Assembly (NCBI RefSeq): GCF_023701745.1
Contig: NZ_JAJOZB010000001.1
Location: 3,912,501 to 3,976,500, forward strand
DNA length: 64,000 nt
Direction of reading: 5' to 3'
From: Streptomyces sp. RKAG293
Lineage (GTDB): Bacteria; Actinomycetota; Actinomycetes; Streptomycetales; Streptomycetaceae
Part shown: positions 37,859 to 47,964 of the stretch, one piece after another
Layout: every line of letters begins with the position of its first letter
How positions within the stretch are numbered: position 1 is the first letter of the stretch
Notes under the pieces: generated by a model
Databases searched by the model: none
Seen by the model: only the letters and a program-made list of their open reading frames with translations
Told to the model about the DNA's origin: nothing
Program-made: the position numbers and the translations under genes

Positions 37859-38212
37859 GTGACGTCAGGGCGAACCGCTACCGTGCCGCTCGTGACGCGC
37901 AGAGAGATCGTCGAGCAGGGTGTACGGGTGCTGGGTGTGGCGGTCGTCTGTCTGTGCTCCCTCGTCGGGCTGACCGCCGTGTCCCTGATGGGCCTGTCCG
38001 TTGCGACCGAGTGCGATCCGGGCGACCACGCGCTCTGCAACGGCTGGGGCAAGGCCGTTCTGTCCCTCGGGCCGATGGCCGTCGCGCTGGCGGCGGCAGC
38101 CGTGGGCAGCTACGGCGCGATGTCCCGCCGGCCGTGGCGGCCGGCACTTTGGGCGATCGCGATGGGAGCGCAGTTCACGGTGTGGGCATGGGTGGCGGGG
38201 ATGTACGGCTGA
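37859..38212 (+). CDS. Small membrane protein of unknown function
   Basis: Up to 117 residues with three TM helices (GVAVVCLCSLVGLTAVSLMG, LSLGPMAVALAAAAVGSYG and ALWAIAMGAQFTVWAWVAG). Two Cys (ECDPGDHALCNG) lie in the first loop. GTG 37859, 37883 and 37892 are all possible starts; none has a strong ribosome site. No family recognised. Confidence 0.55.
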   Translation: MTSGRTATVPLVTRREIVEQGVRVLGVAVVCLCSLVGLTAVSLMGLSVATECDPGDHALCNGWGKAVLSLGPMAVALAAAAVGSYGAMSRRPWRPALWAIAMGAQFTVWAWVAGMYG

Positions 38213-38219
38213 GGTTCCA

Positions 38220-38546
38220 TCAGCTCGCCTGGTACCCCGGCCGGTTGGCCATCCGAGGGGTGGAGCCGGTGACGGCGATGGCGGGGGTCACGCCCGTCAG
38301 CCGCAGGATGGTGAGCATCCTGGTGTCGGTGCAGAGCAGGGTGAGGTCGCCGCCACGGTCCACGGCCCGGCGCCAGGCCCTGCAGATCGGGCCGAGCCCG
38401 GCGCTGTCGATGAACGTCACCCCGCGCAGGTCGACGAGCACCGACGGCGCGCTGCGGGCGGTGGCGGCGTCCAGGTGCTGGTCGCTGTGGCGGGTGGTGG
38501 CTATGTCGATCTCGCCGTGGAGCTCGACGACGGTCGTGCCCCGCAC
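38220..38546 (-). CDS. STAS-domain anti-sigma factor antagonist
   Basis: 108 residues. STAS fold: VVELHGEIDIATT, VLVDLRGVTFIDSAGLG with the phosphorylatable Ser48, and CTDTRMLTILRLTGV. Partners of RsbW-like kinases release sigma factors of the SigB class. GTG 38546 is the only canonical start available although the sequence just upstream (VRTIGQD) looks like a further beta strand, so the true start could be a rarer codon upstream. Convergent with the small membrane protein gene. Confidence 0.82.
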   Translation of the reverse strand: MRGTTVVELHGEIDIATTRHSDQHLDAATARSAPSVLVDLRGVTFIDSAGLGPICRAWRRAVDRGGDLTLLCTDTRMLTILRLTGVTPAIAVTGSTPRMANRPGYQAS

Positions 38547-38715
38547 GTCCTGGCCGATGGTGCGGACCGCGGGGTGCCGGAGGTGTCCGGTCGCCGTGCC
38601 CTGGCCCGGATCGGATCCTGTTCGCGTGGTCGCTGTGATGGCGGTGATCCTCTGTCGGTGCTCAGGTGCGGGGGATGAAGGCGCGGCCCCTCTTGTTCGG
38701 CTCTTGTTCGGTGCG

Positions 38716-38756
38716 CGCCCCCTCCGGACCCGGTACGACCGGGTCCGGAGGGGGCG
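38716..38756. terminator. Terminator of ECF sigma operon
   Basis: Perfect 19-bp stem with a three-base loop (arms 38716-38734 and 38738-38756), ten bases beyond the stop of the minus-strand membrane protein gene. One of the strongest hairpins in the window. Confidence 0.9.
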
Positions 38757-38765
38757 GGACAGGCT

Positions 38766-39395
38766 CTAGCCCTCGCCGATGCCGGACTGGGAGGTGGGGA
38801 AGCAGGTGGGCTCGCCGTGGGTCAGCATGACGTCCATGGAGCCCATTTTGTCCGGGTGCAGGGCGCCCTTGAGGTCGGCCTGCACCAGTACCAGGAAGTC
38901 CCCGTGCGGGATGGCGCTGGGACGGATCAGCATCACGCGTCCGTCCTTCGGGTCCTGCGACTCGACCGACTCGAGGTTGGGGTTGGTGCGGACCTTGTCG
39001 GGGCAGGAGTCCGAGGCCCGCAGGACCACGGCCGGCACGCCCAGGCTGCGCAGCGCCGCCTGGAGTCCGGACACCTCCGCGCCCGACACCTGGATGCTGA
39101 CGGTCCCGTCCTTGCGCGGAGCGACCGTGTACGAGGCGTTGCTCAGGACCGGCGCACCGCTGCCGGGGACGTGGGCGGTGCTCTGACCTGTTCCTGCTTG
39201 CGGGGTGTCGGTGGTGTCGGCCGAGTGCGGGATCAGCACCACCGCGGTGGCGGCCGCGGCCAGTCCCAGCGCGGTGACCGCGATCCGCCGGGTGTGGCGC
39301 GGCCGCACCGGCACCGCAGTGGTGGGCGGCAGGGCCGCGGCGCGGGCGGTGAGCTCCTCGGCGAGCTGCTGCTGGAAGTGCACGGGGCTGGTCAT
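38766..39395 (-). CDS. Single-pass membrane protein coupled to ECF sigma factor
   Basis: 209 residues. A short cytosolic N-terminus (FQQQLAEELTARAAALPP), one TM helix at about 38-56 (IAVTALGLAAAATAVVLIP) and an extracytoplasmic domain. It begins inside the sigma gene stop (ATGA), so it is in the right place for an anti-sigma factor, but the Zn-binding ZAS motif (HxxxCxxC) is absent. Either an unusual anti-sigma factor or a target gene. Confidence 0.75.
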   Translation of the reverse strand: MTSPVHFQQQLAEELTARAAALPPTTAVPVRPRHTRRIAVTALGLAAAATAVVLIPHSADTTDTPQAGTGQSTAHVPGSGAPVLSNASYTVAPRKDGTVSIQVSGAEVSGLQAALRSLGVPAVVLRASDSCPDKVRTNPNLESVESQDPKDGRVMLIRPSAIPHGDFLVLVQADLKGALHPDKMGSMDVMLTHGEPTCFPTSQSGIGEG

Positions 39396-39970
39396 GAGTG
39401 GGCCTCCGAGACGGCGTGCAGGGATGTGGTGGTCTGGGTGTCGGCGCGCTGCAGGGCCATGCGGGCGCGGTGCAGGCGCACCCGGGCGGCGGCCGAGCTG
39501 ATGCCCAGGGCCTGTGCGGCCTCTCGGGTGGTCAGTCCGTCCAGGGCCACCAGGTCCAGCACCGCGCGCAGCGGCTCGGAGAGGGCGGCGTGCCGCTCGG
39601 CCAGCTGCCGGGCGTCGCGGGCCGCGTCGATCCGGCGCTCGATCGCGCTGACGTCCTCGTCGTCCAGCAGCCGCCGGCCGGCGAGCTGGGCGGTGGCCTG
39701 CCGCTCACGGGCACTGCCCCGGAAGTGGGCGGCCAGGACGTTGCGGGAGATGCCGTAGAGCCAGGCGACCGGTGCGCCGCGCCGGGCGTCGTAGGTGTGT
39801 GCCTGTTCGAGCGCGGTCAGGAAGATGTCGGCCGTCAGGTCCGCGGCCAGGTGCGGGCTGTCGGTGCGCCGGGTGACGAAACCGAGCACAGTGTCGAACT
39901 GCTGCTGGTAGAACGCGGCGAACCCGACCGGATCACGCACCGGTGGCGCTGTTGAATGCTCCGCTTTCAC
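39392..39970 (-). CDS. ECF-type RNA polymerase sigma factor
   Basis: 192 residues with sigma region 2 (FAAFYQQQFDTVLGFVTRR, AADLTADIFLTALEQAHTYD, PVAWLYGISRNVLAAHFRG) and region 4 (LSEPLRAVLDLVALDGLTTREAAQALGISSAAARVRLHRAR). The stop is coupled to a downstream membrane protein. Target promoters and signal are unknown. The AHFRG segment before the linker is typical of actinobacterial ECF groups. Confidence 0.92.
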   Translation of the reverse strand: MKAEHSTAPPVRDPVGFAAFYQQQFDTVLGFVTRRTDSPHLAADLTADIFLTALEQAHTYDARRGAPVAWLYGISRNVLAAHFRGSARERQATAQLAGRRLLDDEDVSAIERRIDAARDARQLAERHAALSEPLRAVLDLVALDGLTTREAAQALGISSAAARVRLHRARMALQRADTQTTTSLHAVSEAHS

Positions 39971-40079
39971 GGACGACTCCTTGAACGGACGAGCAATGCC
40001 TTACATCTCTACTTGGCTCGGCCGCCCGAAAGCGTTACACGCCCCCCTCCCACCACCAGCCGCCCCACGCCTGGCGGCG

Positions 40080-41012
40080 TCAGGCAGGCAGGATCGTCGC
40101 CCCCGGAGCGGGGGACGTCGTGACCCGGGTCGCGCGGCAGGTGCCGGAAGCGAGAACGGCCTCGGCGATCTTCTCGGCTTCTTCGGAGGTGGCCGCGAGG
40201 AAGGCGCACGTCGGGCCCGAGCCGGAGACCAGGGCGGCCAGGGCACCGGCCCCGGTGCCCGCGCGGAGGGTGTCGGCGAGGGCGGGGCGCAGGGAGAGGG
40301 CGGCGGGCTGGAGGTCGTTGCTCAGGGCAGCCGCCAGCACGGCCGGGTCGCCGGAGGCGAGGGCTGCGAGCAGGGCCGGGGCCGGTTCCGGGTCGGCGAT
40401 GTCGGCCGTGGTGGCGCCCGTGCCGGACGCCTCGCGCAGCCGGTCGCACTCGCGGTAGACGGCCGGCGTCGACAGCCCGCCGTCCGCGACGGCGAAGACC
40501 CAGTGGAACGGTCCCCGCACGTCGAGCGGGGTGAGGAGCTCGCCCCGGCCGCGTCCGAGTGCGGCGCCGCCGATCAGGTTGAACGGAACGTCGCTGCCCA
40601 ACTCGGCGCAGATGTCCAGGAGTTCGGCCTGCGGGGTGTGCAGCCCCCACAGGGCGTCGCAGCCGAGCAGCGCGCCCGCCCCGTCCGCGCTGCCGCCCGC
40701 CATGCCGCCCGCGACGGGGATGTCCTTGGCGATGTGGATGTGGACGGCGGGCTCGATGCCGTGCCGCGCGGCGAGTGCGACGGCGGCGCGGGCGGCCAGG
40801 TTCGTGCCGTCGAGGGGGATCTCGGCGACGTCCGGGCCGGACGCCGTGATCCGCAGGCTGTCGGCGGGGGTGACGGTGACCTCGTCGAACAGGCCCACGG
40901 CGAGGAACACGTTGGCCAGGTCGTGGAACCCGTCGGGCCGCAGACCGCCGACGGCGAGCTGCGCGTTGACCTTGGCGGGAATCCGGACGGTGACGGAGGC
41001 CGGGAGGGTCAC
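40080..41012 (-). CDS. ispE: 4-diphosphocytidyl-2-C-methyl-D-erythritol kinase
   Basis: 310-residue GHMP kinase of the MEP isoprenoid pathway. The N-terminal [24 protein letters not shown] loop [17 protein letters not shown] and C-terminal [13 protein letters not shown] are diagnostic. The GTG start at 41012 overlaps the rsmA stop (GTGA). Last gene of the conserved tatD-rpfB-rsmA-ispE block. Confidence 0.95.
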   Translation of the reverse strand: MTLPASVTVRIPAKVNAQLAVGGLRPDGFHDLANVFLAVGLFDEVTVTPADSLRITASGPDVAEIPLDGTNLAARAAVALAARHGIEPAVHIHIAKDIPVAGGMAGGSADGAGALLGCDALWGLHTPQAELLDICAELGSDVPFNLIGGAALGRGRGELLTPLDVRGPFHWVFAVADGGLSTPAVYRECDRLREASGTGATTADIADPEPAPALLAALASGDPAVLAAALSNDLQPAALSLRPALADTLRAGTGAGALAALVSGSGPTCAFLAATSEEAEKIAEAVLASGTCRATRVTTSPAPGATILPA

Positions 41013-41896
41013 TTCGCGTCCTCCGACGGGACCGCCACGGCCGGCTTGTGCTCGGCGATGGCCGCGAACTCCTCGACCGTCAGCGCCTCACCGCGCGCCT
41101 GCGGCGAGATGCCCGCCGCGACGAGCGCGGCCTCGGCCGCCGGAGCCGAGCCGGCCCAGCCGGCGAGCGCGGCCCGCAGGGTCTTGCGGCGCTGGGCGAA
41201 GGCCGCGTCGACGACCGCGAAGACCTCACGCCGGGTGGCCGTGGTCGTCGGCGGCTCGTGGCGCACCAGGGCGACGAGACCGGAGTCGACGTTCGGCGCG
41301 GGCCAGAAGACGTTGCGGCCGATGGACCCGGCGCGCTTCACGTCCGCGTACCAGTTCGCCTTCACCGAGGGCACGCCGTAGACCTTGTTGCCGGGCTTGG
41401 CGGCCAGCCGGTCCGCGACCTCGGCCTGGACCATGACGAGGGTGCGTTCGATCGTCGGGAACGTCGCGAGCATGTGCAGCAGCACCGGCACCGCCACGTT
41501 GTACGGCAGATTCGCGACCAGCGCGGTCGGCGGCGGCCCCGGCAGCTCCGTGACCTGCATCGCGTCGTTGTGCACCAGCGCGAAGCGGTCGGCGCGGGAG
41601 GGCATCCGGGCCACGATGGTGGGGGTGAGCGCGCCCGCGAGCACGTCGTCGATCTCGATCGCCGTGACGCGGTCGGCCGCTTCCAGCAGCGCCAGCGTCA
41701 GGGATCCGAGGCCGGGCCCGACCTCGAGGACGGTGTCGTCCGGCAGTACACCGGCCGTCCGCACGATGCGCCGCACCGTGTTCGCGTCGATGACGAAGTT
41801 CTGGCCCCGCTGCTTGGTGGGGCGTACGCCCAGCGCGGCGGCCAGTTCGCGGATGTCGGCGGGACCGAGGAGGGCGTCGGGCTCAGTGGTGCTCAC
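41009..41896 (-). CDS. rsmA: 16S rRNA A1518/A1519 dimethyltransferase
   Basis: 295-residue KsgA. Motifs: [21 protein letters not shown] site [25 protein letters not shown] and catalytic [13 protein letters not shown]. Methylates two adenines in helix 45 of 16S rRNA during 30S maturation. Coupled to ispE. Confidence 0.96.
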   Translation of the reverse strand: MSTTEPDALLGPADIRELAAALGVRPTKQRGQNFVIDANTVRRIVRTAGVLPDDTVLEVGPGLGSLTLALLEAADRVTAIEIDDVLAGALTPTIVARMPSRADRFALVHNDAMQVTELPGPPPTALVANLPYNVAVPVLLHMLATFPTIERTLVMVQAEVADRLAAKPGNKVYGVPSVKANWYADVKRAGSIGRNVFWPAPNVDSGLVALVRHEPPTTTATRREVFAVVDAAFAQRRKTLRAALAGWAGSAPAAEAALVAAGISPQARGEALTVEEFAAIAEHKPAVAVPSEDAK

Positions 41897-41991
41897 GTAC
41901 TCAGCGTACGGGCCCGGCAGCCGCCCTCAAGCCGGACCCCGGCCGGGCGGACCAGCGGCCGGGCCCCGGCCTGACCACCGCGCCGAGGTCC

Positions 41992-43434
41992 TCAGCCGCC
42001 GAGTTTGCGGCCGCAGACCGGCCAGGGGCTGGAGCCGCGCTGGATGTAGAGCCGTTTGGCACGGAAGGTCTGTTCGCCCGCTGGGGCGTCCTGGGGGCGG
42101 CCGCTGCCGCCGAGGCTGTGCCAGGTCTGGGTGTCGAACTGGTAGAGGCCGCCGTAGGTGCCGGACGGGTCGACCGCGTGCGGGCGGCCGCCGGCCTCGC
42201 AGTGCGCGAGGCCCTGCCAGTTCAGGCCGTCGGCCCCGGCGACCGAGGTCGGCAGCGGCTTGGTGCCGATGCGGACGACCTGGGTGACGGGCTCCCTGAC
42301 GATCTCGGAGCGGATGATCCTGGGCCGCTGCTTCACCCCGTTGACCGTCCGGAAGGCGTACGTGACCCGGCGGACGCCCGCCTTCCCCGGGGTGTCGACG
42401 GCCTCGGTGCCGTGGAACAGCTGGGCGTCCTTGTGCTTCTCCGTGCGGAACCGCACCGGCTCCTCGCGCACCTCCTCGGTGCCGGAGATCCGCAGCACCG
42501 AGATGGTCTGGCCCTCCCGGGGGAAGCTCTCCGGGTCGACGGACGTCGCGTCCTGGTTCCGCAGGGTGATCCCGGACTGGGCGACGACCTCGCGGACGGT
42601 GGCGGCGTTGGTGCGTACCGTCCGCTCGCGGCCGTCGGCGAGCAGCGTGACGGTCCGCTCGGTGCGTACGTCCAGGTCGAGGCCGTGCCGCCCGATGGAC
42701 GAGCCGCGCGACGCGGACAGATGCGCGCCCTCGGCGCGGACGCCGAGCTCGCGCAGGGCCTCGTCGACGGTGTCAGCCGTGGTCCACAGCAGGCGCCGGT
42801 GACCGTCGAGGGTGAGCGTGACGGGACGGCCGAACCGGACCTCGACCTGGTCGCCGTCGTGCAGTTCGGCCTGCGGGCCGGGCGCGACGAGGTCGTGCTC
42901 GCCCACGGTCACGCCCTGCTGCGCCAGCACCTCCCCGACGTCGTCGGCGAAGGTGTGGAGGGTGCGCGGTTCGCCGTCGACGGTGAGCTGTACGTCCTTG
43001 TCGCCGGCGAGGAACGCGACGGTCCCGCCCGCCAGGAACGCGACGACGAGCGCCTGCGGCAGCAGCTTGCGCAGGGAGTCGGGCCGGAGGTCGGGGCGGA
43101 GGTCGCGCCGGGAATCGCGCCGGGGATCGCGCCGGGAACCTCCCGCAGGGGAGGGCGTGGACGCCGGTTCCGCCCGGCCGCCGCTCCTGGCGGCCCGGCG
43201 CGCGGCGGTCCTGGCGCCGACCGGCGCCGCCGTGGGCGCCGGTTCCTGTTCCGGAATCACCGGAATCACCGGGAGGCAGCCGGTGGCCGCCGCCTCGTCG
43301 GCCCACGACGAGTTCGGTACGGCGTCCCAGTCGGACTGGTGCGGCAGCCGGGTGCCCCCGGCCTCCGTCGCGGCCCCCGGTACGGGGGTCGCCGCACCGC
43401 GTGCTGCTCGGTGGGTGCCCTGCGCATTGCTCAC
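41992..43434 (-). CDS. rpfB: Resuscitation-promoting factor RpfB-like
   Basis: 480 residues. N-terminal cytosolic Arg-rich stretch, TM/signal anchor (LLPQALVVAFLAGGTVAFLAG), then three DUF348 repeats (QLTVDGEPRTLHTF, TLTLDGHRRLLWTT, TVTLLADGRERTVRT), a G5 domain (EEPVRFRTEKHKD), and the C-terminal Rpf lysozyme-like domain with catalytic Glu413 in LAHCEAGG and a second Cys in WPVCGRKL. Cleaves peptidoglycan to aid spore germination. The GTG at 43434 has GGAG five bases upstream. No ydaO-type leader is seen. Confidence 0.9.
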   Translation of the reverse strand: MSNAQGTHRAARGAATPVPGAATEAGGTRLPHQSDWDAVPNSSWADEAAATGCLPVIPVIPEQEPAPTAAPVGARTAARRAARSGGRAEPASTPSPAGGSRRDPRRDSRRDLRPDLRPDSLRKLLPQALVVAFLAGGTVAFLAGDKDVQLTVDGEPRTLHTFADDVGEVLAQQGVTVGEHDLVAPGPQAELHDGDQVEVRFGRPVTLTLDGHRRLLWTTADTVDEALRELGVRAEGAHLSASRGSSIGRHGLDLDVRTERTVTLLADGRERTVRTNAATVREVVAQSGITLRNQDATSVDPESFPREGQTISVLRISGTEEVREEPVRFRTEKHKDAQLFHGTEAVDTPGKAGVRRVTYAFRTVNGVKQRPRIIRSEIVREPVTQVVRIGTKPLPTSVAGADGLNWQGLAHCEAGGRPHAVDPSGTYGGLYQFDTQTWHSLGGSGRPQDAPAGEQTFRAKRLYIQRGSSPWPVCGRKLGG

Positions 43435-43608
43435 GACGACTCCACAGGTCCGACGGTCCCCGATCAGGACCGGGACCCTAGCCCACCTTCCGTCACTCTC
43501 CAAAACCATCCGGGCACGCTGTGTCGTGATCGCGCGTCCTGGGATGCCGTCCGGTCGGCCGGGGCGGCGGGGGAGGGCGGAGGGGAGAGAGCGGCGGGGC
43601 GGCGGTCG

Positions 43609-44487
43609 TCAGTAGCCGAAGGCCCGCGCCGTGTTCGCCCCGATGGCGGACGCCAGCTCGTCCTCAGGAACCTGCTTGGCCGCGGCCATCGCCCGCAGGG
43701 TGACCGGAACGAGGTACGGCGCGTTAGGCCGACCGCGGTACGGCACCGGGGTCAGGAAAGGCGCGTCCGTCTCCACCAGCAGGAGCTCGAGCGGGGCCAC
43801 GGCGACGGCGTCCCGCAGGTCCTGGGCGGACTTGTAGGTGACGTTGCCGGCGAAGGACATGTAGTAGCCCTTGTCGGCGCAGATCCGGGCCATGGCGGCG
43901 TCGCCCGAGTAGCAGTGGAAGACGACGGTGTCGGGCGCGCCCTCCTCGTCGAGGATGCGCAGCACGTCGGCGTGTGCCTCGCGGTCGTGGATGACGAGCG
44001 CCTTGCCGACGGCCTTCGCGATGTCGATGTGCCGGCGGAAGGAGTACTGCTGGGCCTCGACGCCTTCGGGGCCGGTGCGGAAGTAGTCGAGGCCGGTCTC
44101 GCCGACGCCGCGGACCTGGGGAAGCGCGGCGAGCGCGGCGATCCGGTCGAGGGCGTCCTGCAGGGCCTTGTCGCCGCCGGGGGTGCGGGCGCCCTGGCGG
44201 GACCAGCCGTCCGGATCGCCGTGGACGATCCGGGGGGCTTCGTTGGGGTGCAGGGCGACGGTGGCCCACACGTTCGGGTGCTGGGCGGCGGTGTCGGCCG
44301 CCCACTGCGAGCCCTTCAGGTCGCAGCCGACCTGGATGAGGGTGGTGACCCCGACGGAGGCGGCCTTGGCCAGAGCTTCCTCGACCGTTCCCTCCTGCAT
44401 GTCGAGGTGGGTGTGCGAGTCGGCGACCGGGACCCGCAGCGGCTCGGGCACCGGCGGGGCCGCGGACTTCTCGTTCTTCGGGGACAT
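43609..44487 (-). CDS. TatD family metal-dependent hydrolase
   Basis: 292-residue TIM-barrel hydrolase. Metal ligands: DSHTHLD, GVGETGLDYF, LVIHDREAHADV, FHCYSGD and VETDAPFL. TatD proteins act as 3'-5' DNA exonucleases or deacylases. First gene of the tatD-rpfB-rsmA-ispE block on the minus strand. Confidence 0.92.
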   Translation of the reverse strand: MSPKNEKSAAPPVPEPLRVPVADSHTHLDMQEGTVEEALAKAASVGVTTLIQVGCDLKGSQWAADTAAQHPNVWATVALHPNEAPRIVHGDPDGWSRQGARTPGGDKALQDALDRIAALAALPQVRGVGETGLDYFRTGPEGVEAQQYSFRRHIDIAKAVGKALVIHDREAHADVLRILDEEGAPDTVVFHCYSGDAAMARICADKGYYMSFAGNVTYKSAQDLRDAVAVAPLELLLVETDAPFLTPVPYRGRPNAPYLVPVTLRAMAAAKQVPEDELASAIGANTARAFGY

Positions 44488-44617
44488 GCCCCGATCCTAT
44501 GGAGACCCGGGGAGCGGGCGGCACGGAGGCCGGGCGGAGGCGGACCGCCGGGGGTCATGCGTGGGGGCGGTCCTTCCGGTCCAGGGTCGGCCCGGCCGGG
44601 GATCGGACGGGCCCGGC

Positions 44618-44668
44618 GTCAGGCCGTGCCGGTCGTCAAGCTGTGCCGGTCGTCAGGCCGTGCCGGTG
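44618..44668. repeat. 17-bp tandem repeat, three copies
   Basis: GTCAGGCCGTGCCGGTC at 44618, GTCAAGCTGTGCCGGTC at 44635 and GTCAGGCCGTGCCGGTG at 44652, head to tail. The third copy encodes the last residues of the 44653 gene and the repeats run past its stop. Possibly a VNTR locus between tatD and that gene. Confidence 0.7.
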
Positions 44669-45003
44669 TCTCCGTGCTTGCGATGCAGCCGGTGCAGGAG
44701 AGACCAGTGGTGCGTTCGGTGCACGGCGCGCTCGCCCGTGGGGGTGTTCCACAGCGACATCACGTCGGAGACCTGACCCGACCGCATGATCCGCACTTTG
44801 TGCCCCCCGCAGTTCAGGCAGGTCGGGCGGGTGAGCGGGGACGGCACCTTCTCGCCGGCGGTGGTGTAGGTGACGAAGGGCTGACCCTTCGCGTCGACAT
44901 GGTGCTCGATGTCGTACGACTGCTCCCAGCCGTGACCGCAGCTGAGGCACGCGAAGGCGTACGCCTCGGAGACGGTGGTGTCGGATCCGACGATCTCGCT
45001 CAT
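44653..45003 (-). CDS. Zn-ribbon-like conserved hypothetical
   Basis: 116 residues with two CxxC knuckles, FACLSCGHGWEQ and PTCLNCGGHKV, likely binding one Zn. Between them is a WEQSYDIEHHVD acidic/His segment. The ATG at 45003 follows AGGAG. The function of the family is unknown to me; transcription or translation accessory roles fit such small ribbons. The C-terminus is encoded within a 17-bp tandem repeat. Confidence 0.78.
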   Translation of the reverse strand: MSEIVGSDTTVSEAYAFACLSCGHGWEQSYDIEHHVDAKGQPFVTYTTAGEKVPSPLTRPTCLNCGGHKVRIMRSGQVSDVMSLWNTPTGERAVHRTHHWSLLHRLHRKHGDTGTA

Positions 45004-45170
45004 GGCAGCTCCTGTTGCCCTCCGGACGAGGCGTCCGGAGCGGGTCTTCCCACTACCAGCGAACGCCTTTCCGGCCGATACCGCAGCAGGGGTATACGAC
45101 TCTTGGGGCACTTTTGGGCTGTAAGTGGGTAGTGCGCGACTTTGCTTTGCCCTCGTCCGAGTTTAGGCAC

Positions 45171-45184
45171 GTGACGTGCGTCAC
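45171..45184. promoter_or_regulatory. Possible Crp-type site
   Basis: GTGACGTGCGTCAC fits the Streptomyces Crp consensus GTG-N6-GNCAC and is symmetrical. It lies 35-48 bases upstream of the TetR gene and in the promoter area of the divergent Zn-ribbon gene. Candidate only. Confidence 0.35.
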
Positions 45185-45193
45185 GACACTTAA

Positions 45194-45208
45194 TAATGCT
45201 GTGCATTA
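45194..45208. promoter_or_regulatory. Putative TetR operator
   Basis: TAATGC-TGT-GCATTA, a perfect six-base inverted repeat, 11-25 bases before the TetR start and overlapping its likely promoter. Suits autoregulation of the TetR/dehydrogenase operon. Confidence 0.55.
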
Positions 45209-45218
45209 GAATGCTCGC

Positions 45219-46762
<1,544 letters not shown>

Positions 46763-46818
46763 GCCGGGGAGGCGCGGGGGCGGGGCCGGGGCCGGGGCCG
46801 CGGCCGGGGGTCCGGTTC

Positions 46819-47721
46819 TCAGGCCCCCGCAGGCGCTCCAGGCCCCTTCTCCGCCGCCTTGGCCGCGTTCTTCGCCGCCACCACCGCGTCGAAGACATCG
46901 CGCTTCGGCAGGCCGAGCTCCGCCGCCACGGCCACGATCGCCTCCTTGCGGCGCTCCCCCGCCTCCTCGCGCACCATCACCCGGCGCACCAGTTCGGCCG
47001 GGCCGAGGTCCGACGGCCCGCGCTCCGGGGCGCCCTCCACGACGACGGTGATCTCGCCGCGCACGCCCTCCGCCGCCCAGGCGGCCAGCTCCTTCAGCGG
47101 GCCGCGCTTGATCTCCTCGTACGTCTTGGTCAGCTCACGGCACACCGCCGCGCGGCGGTCGGGACCGAACGCCTCCGCCATCGCGGCCAGCGTGTCGTCG
47201 ATCCGGTGCGGCGCCTCGAAATACACCAGCGTGCGGCGGTCGTCGGCCACCTCGCGCAGCCGCGCCAGCCGCTCCCCCGCCTTGCGCGGCAGGAATCCCT
47301 CGAAGCAGAACCGGTCGACGGGCAGCCCGGAGAGCGCCAGCGCCGTCAACACCGCCGACGGGCCCGGCACCGCCGTGACCCTGATGCCCTTCTCCACGGC
47401 CGCCGCCACCAGCCGGTAGCCGGGGTCGGAGACGGACGGCATACCCGCGTCGGTGACGAGCAGGACGCGGGCGCCGTTCTCCAGCGCCTCGACCAGCTCG
47501 GGGGTACGGGCGCTCTCGTTGCCCTCGAAGTACGAGACGACCCGGCCGGTCGTGTGCACGCCGAGGCCCTGCGTCAGCCGGCGCAGCCGCCGGGTGTCCT
47601 CCGCGGCGATCACTTCCGCCGCGAGCAGTTCGGCGGCGAGGCGCGGTGGCGCGTCCTGGATGTCGCCGATGGGGGTCCCCGCCAGAACCAGTACGCCTAC
47701 GCCTGCCGCTGAGCTAGTCAC
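46819..47721 (-). CDS. rsmI: 16S rRNA C1402 2'-O-methyltransferase
   Basis: 300-residue tetrapyrrole-methylase-fold enzyme acting on 16S rRNA C1402. Motifs: LVLAGTPIGDIQDAPPR, AAEDTRRLRRL, VTDAGMPSVSDPGYRLV, GPSAVLTALALSGL and CFEGFLPRKAGERL. GTG start at 47721. Divergent from pmt, the common actinobacterial layout. Confidence 0.95.
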   Translation of the reverse strand: MTSSAAGVGVLVLAGTPIGDIQDAPPRLAAELLAAEVIAAEDTRRLRRLTQGLGVHTTGRVVSYFEGNESARTPELVEALENGARVLLVTDAGMPSVSDPGYRLVAAAVEKGIRVTAVPGPSAVLTALALSGLPVDRFCFEGFLPRKAGERLARLREVADDRRTLVYFEAPHRIDDTLAAMAEAFGPDRRAAVCRELTKTYEEIKRGPLKELAAWAAEGVRGEITVVVEGAPERGPSDLGPAELVRRVMVREEAGERRKEAIVAVAAELGLPKRDVFDAVVAAKNAAKAAEKGPGAPAGA

Positions 47722-47964
47722 GGGTCCAGCTTCCCACCCACCCGCCCTTTGCCCTCAATCGGCGGGCGGCCTGGGGGTGGGGGTGCGGTTGGCCGCAGAT
47801 CCCCCGGCTACCGCTGGGAGGTGCCCCCGGGGGCGCTGAACTGCTGACAGGAAACTGACAGGAAGGGGGAAAAGGACGGCTTCTCGTCAGCAGTGGGTGG
47901 GTTCGGGGGTGGAATCCGCATGCCCGGGACCCGAACCGGCATGCGACATCCCTACGATGGCCCG

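Noticed and set aside
43435..43608. ydaO (c-di-AMP) riboswitch upstream of rpfB
   Set aside because: The gap is short and lacks the conserved ydaO core; control of that type is known for rpfA, not here.
42118..45132. 1004-codon frame opposite rpfB and tatD
   Set aside because: Antisense shadow with no motifs; the opposite strand encodes complete RpfB and TatD.
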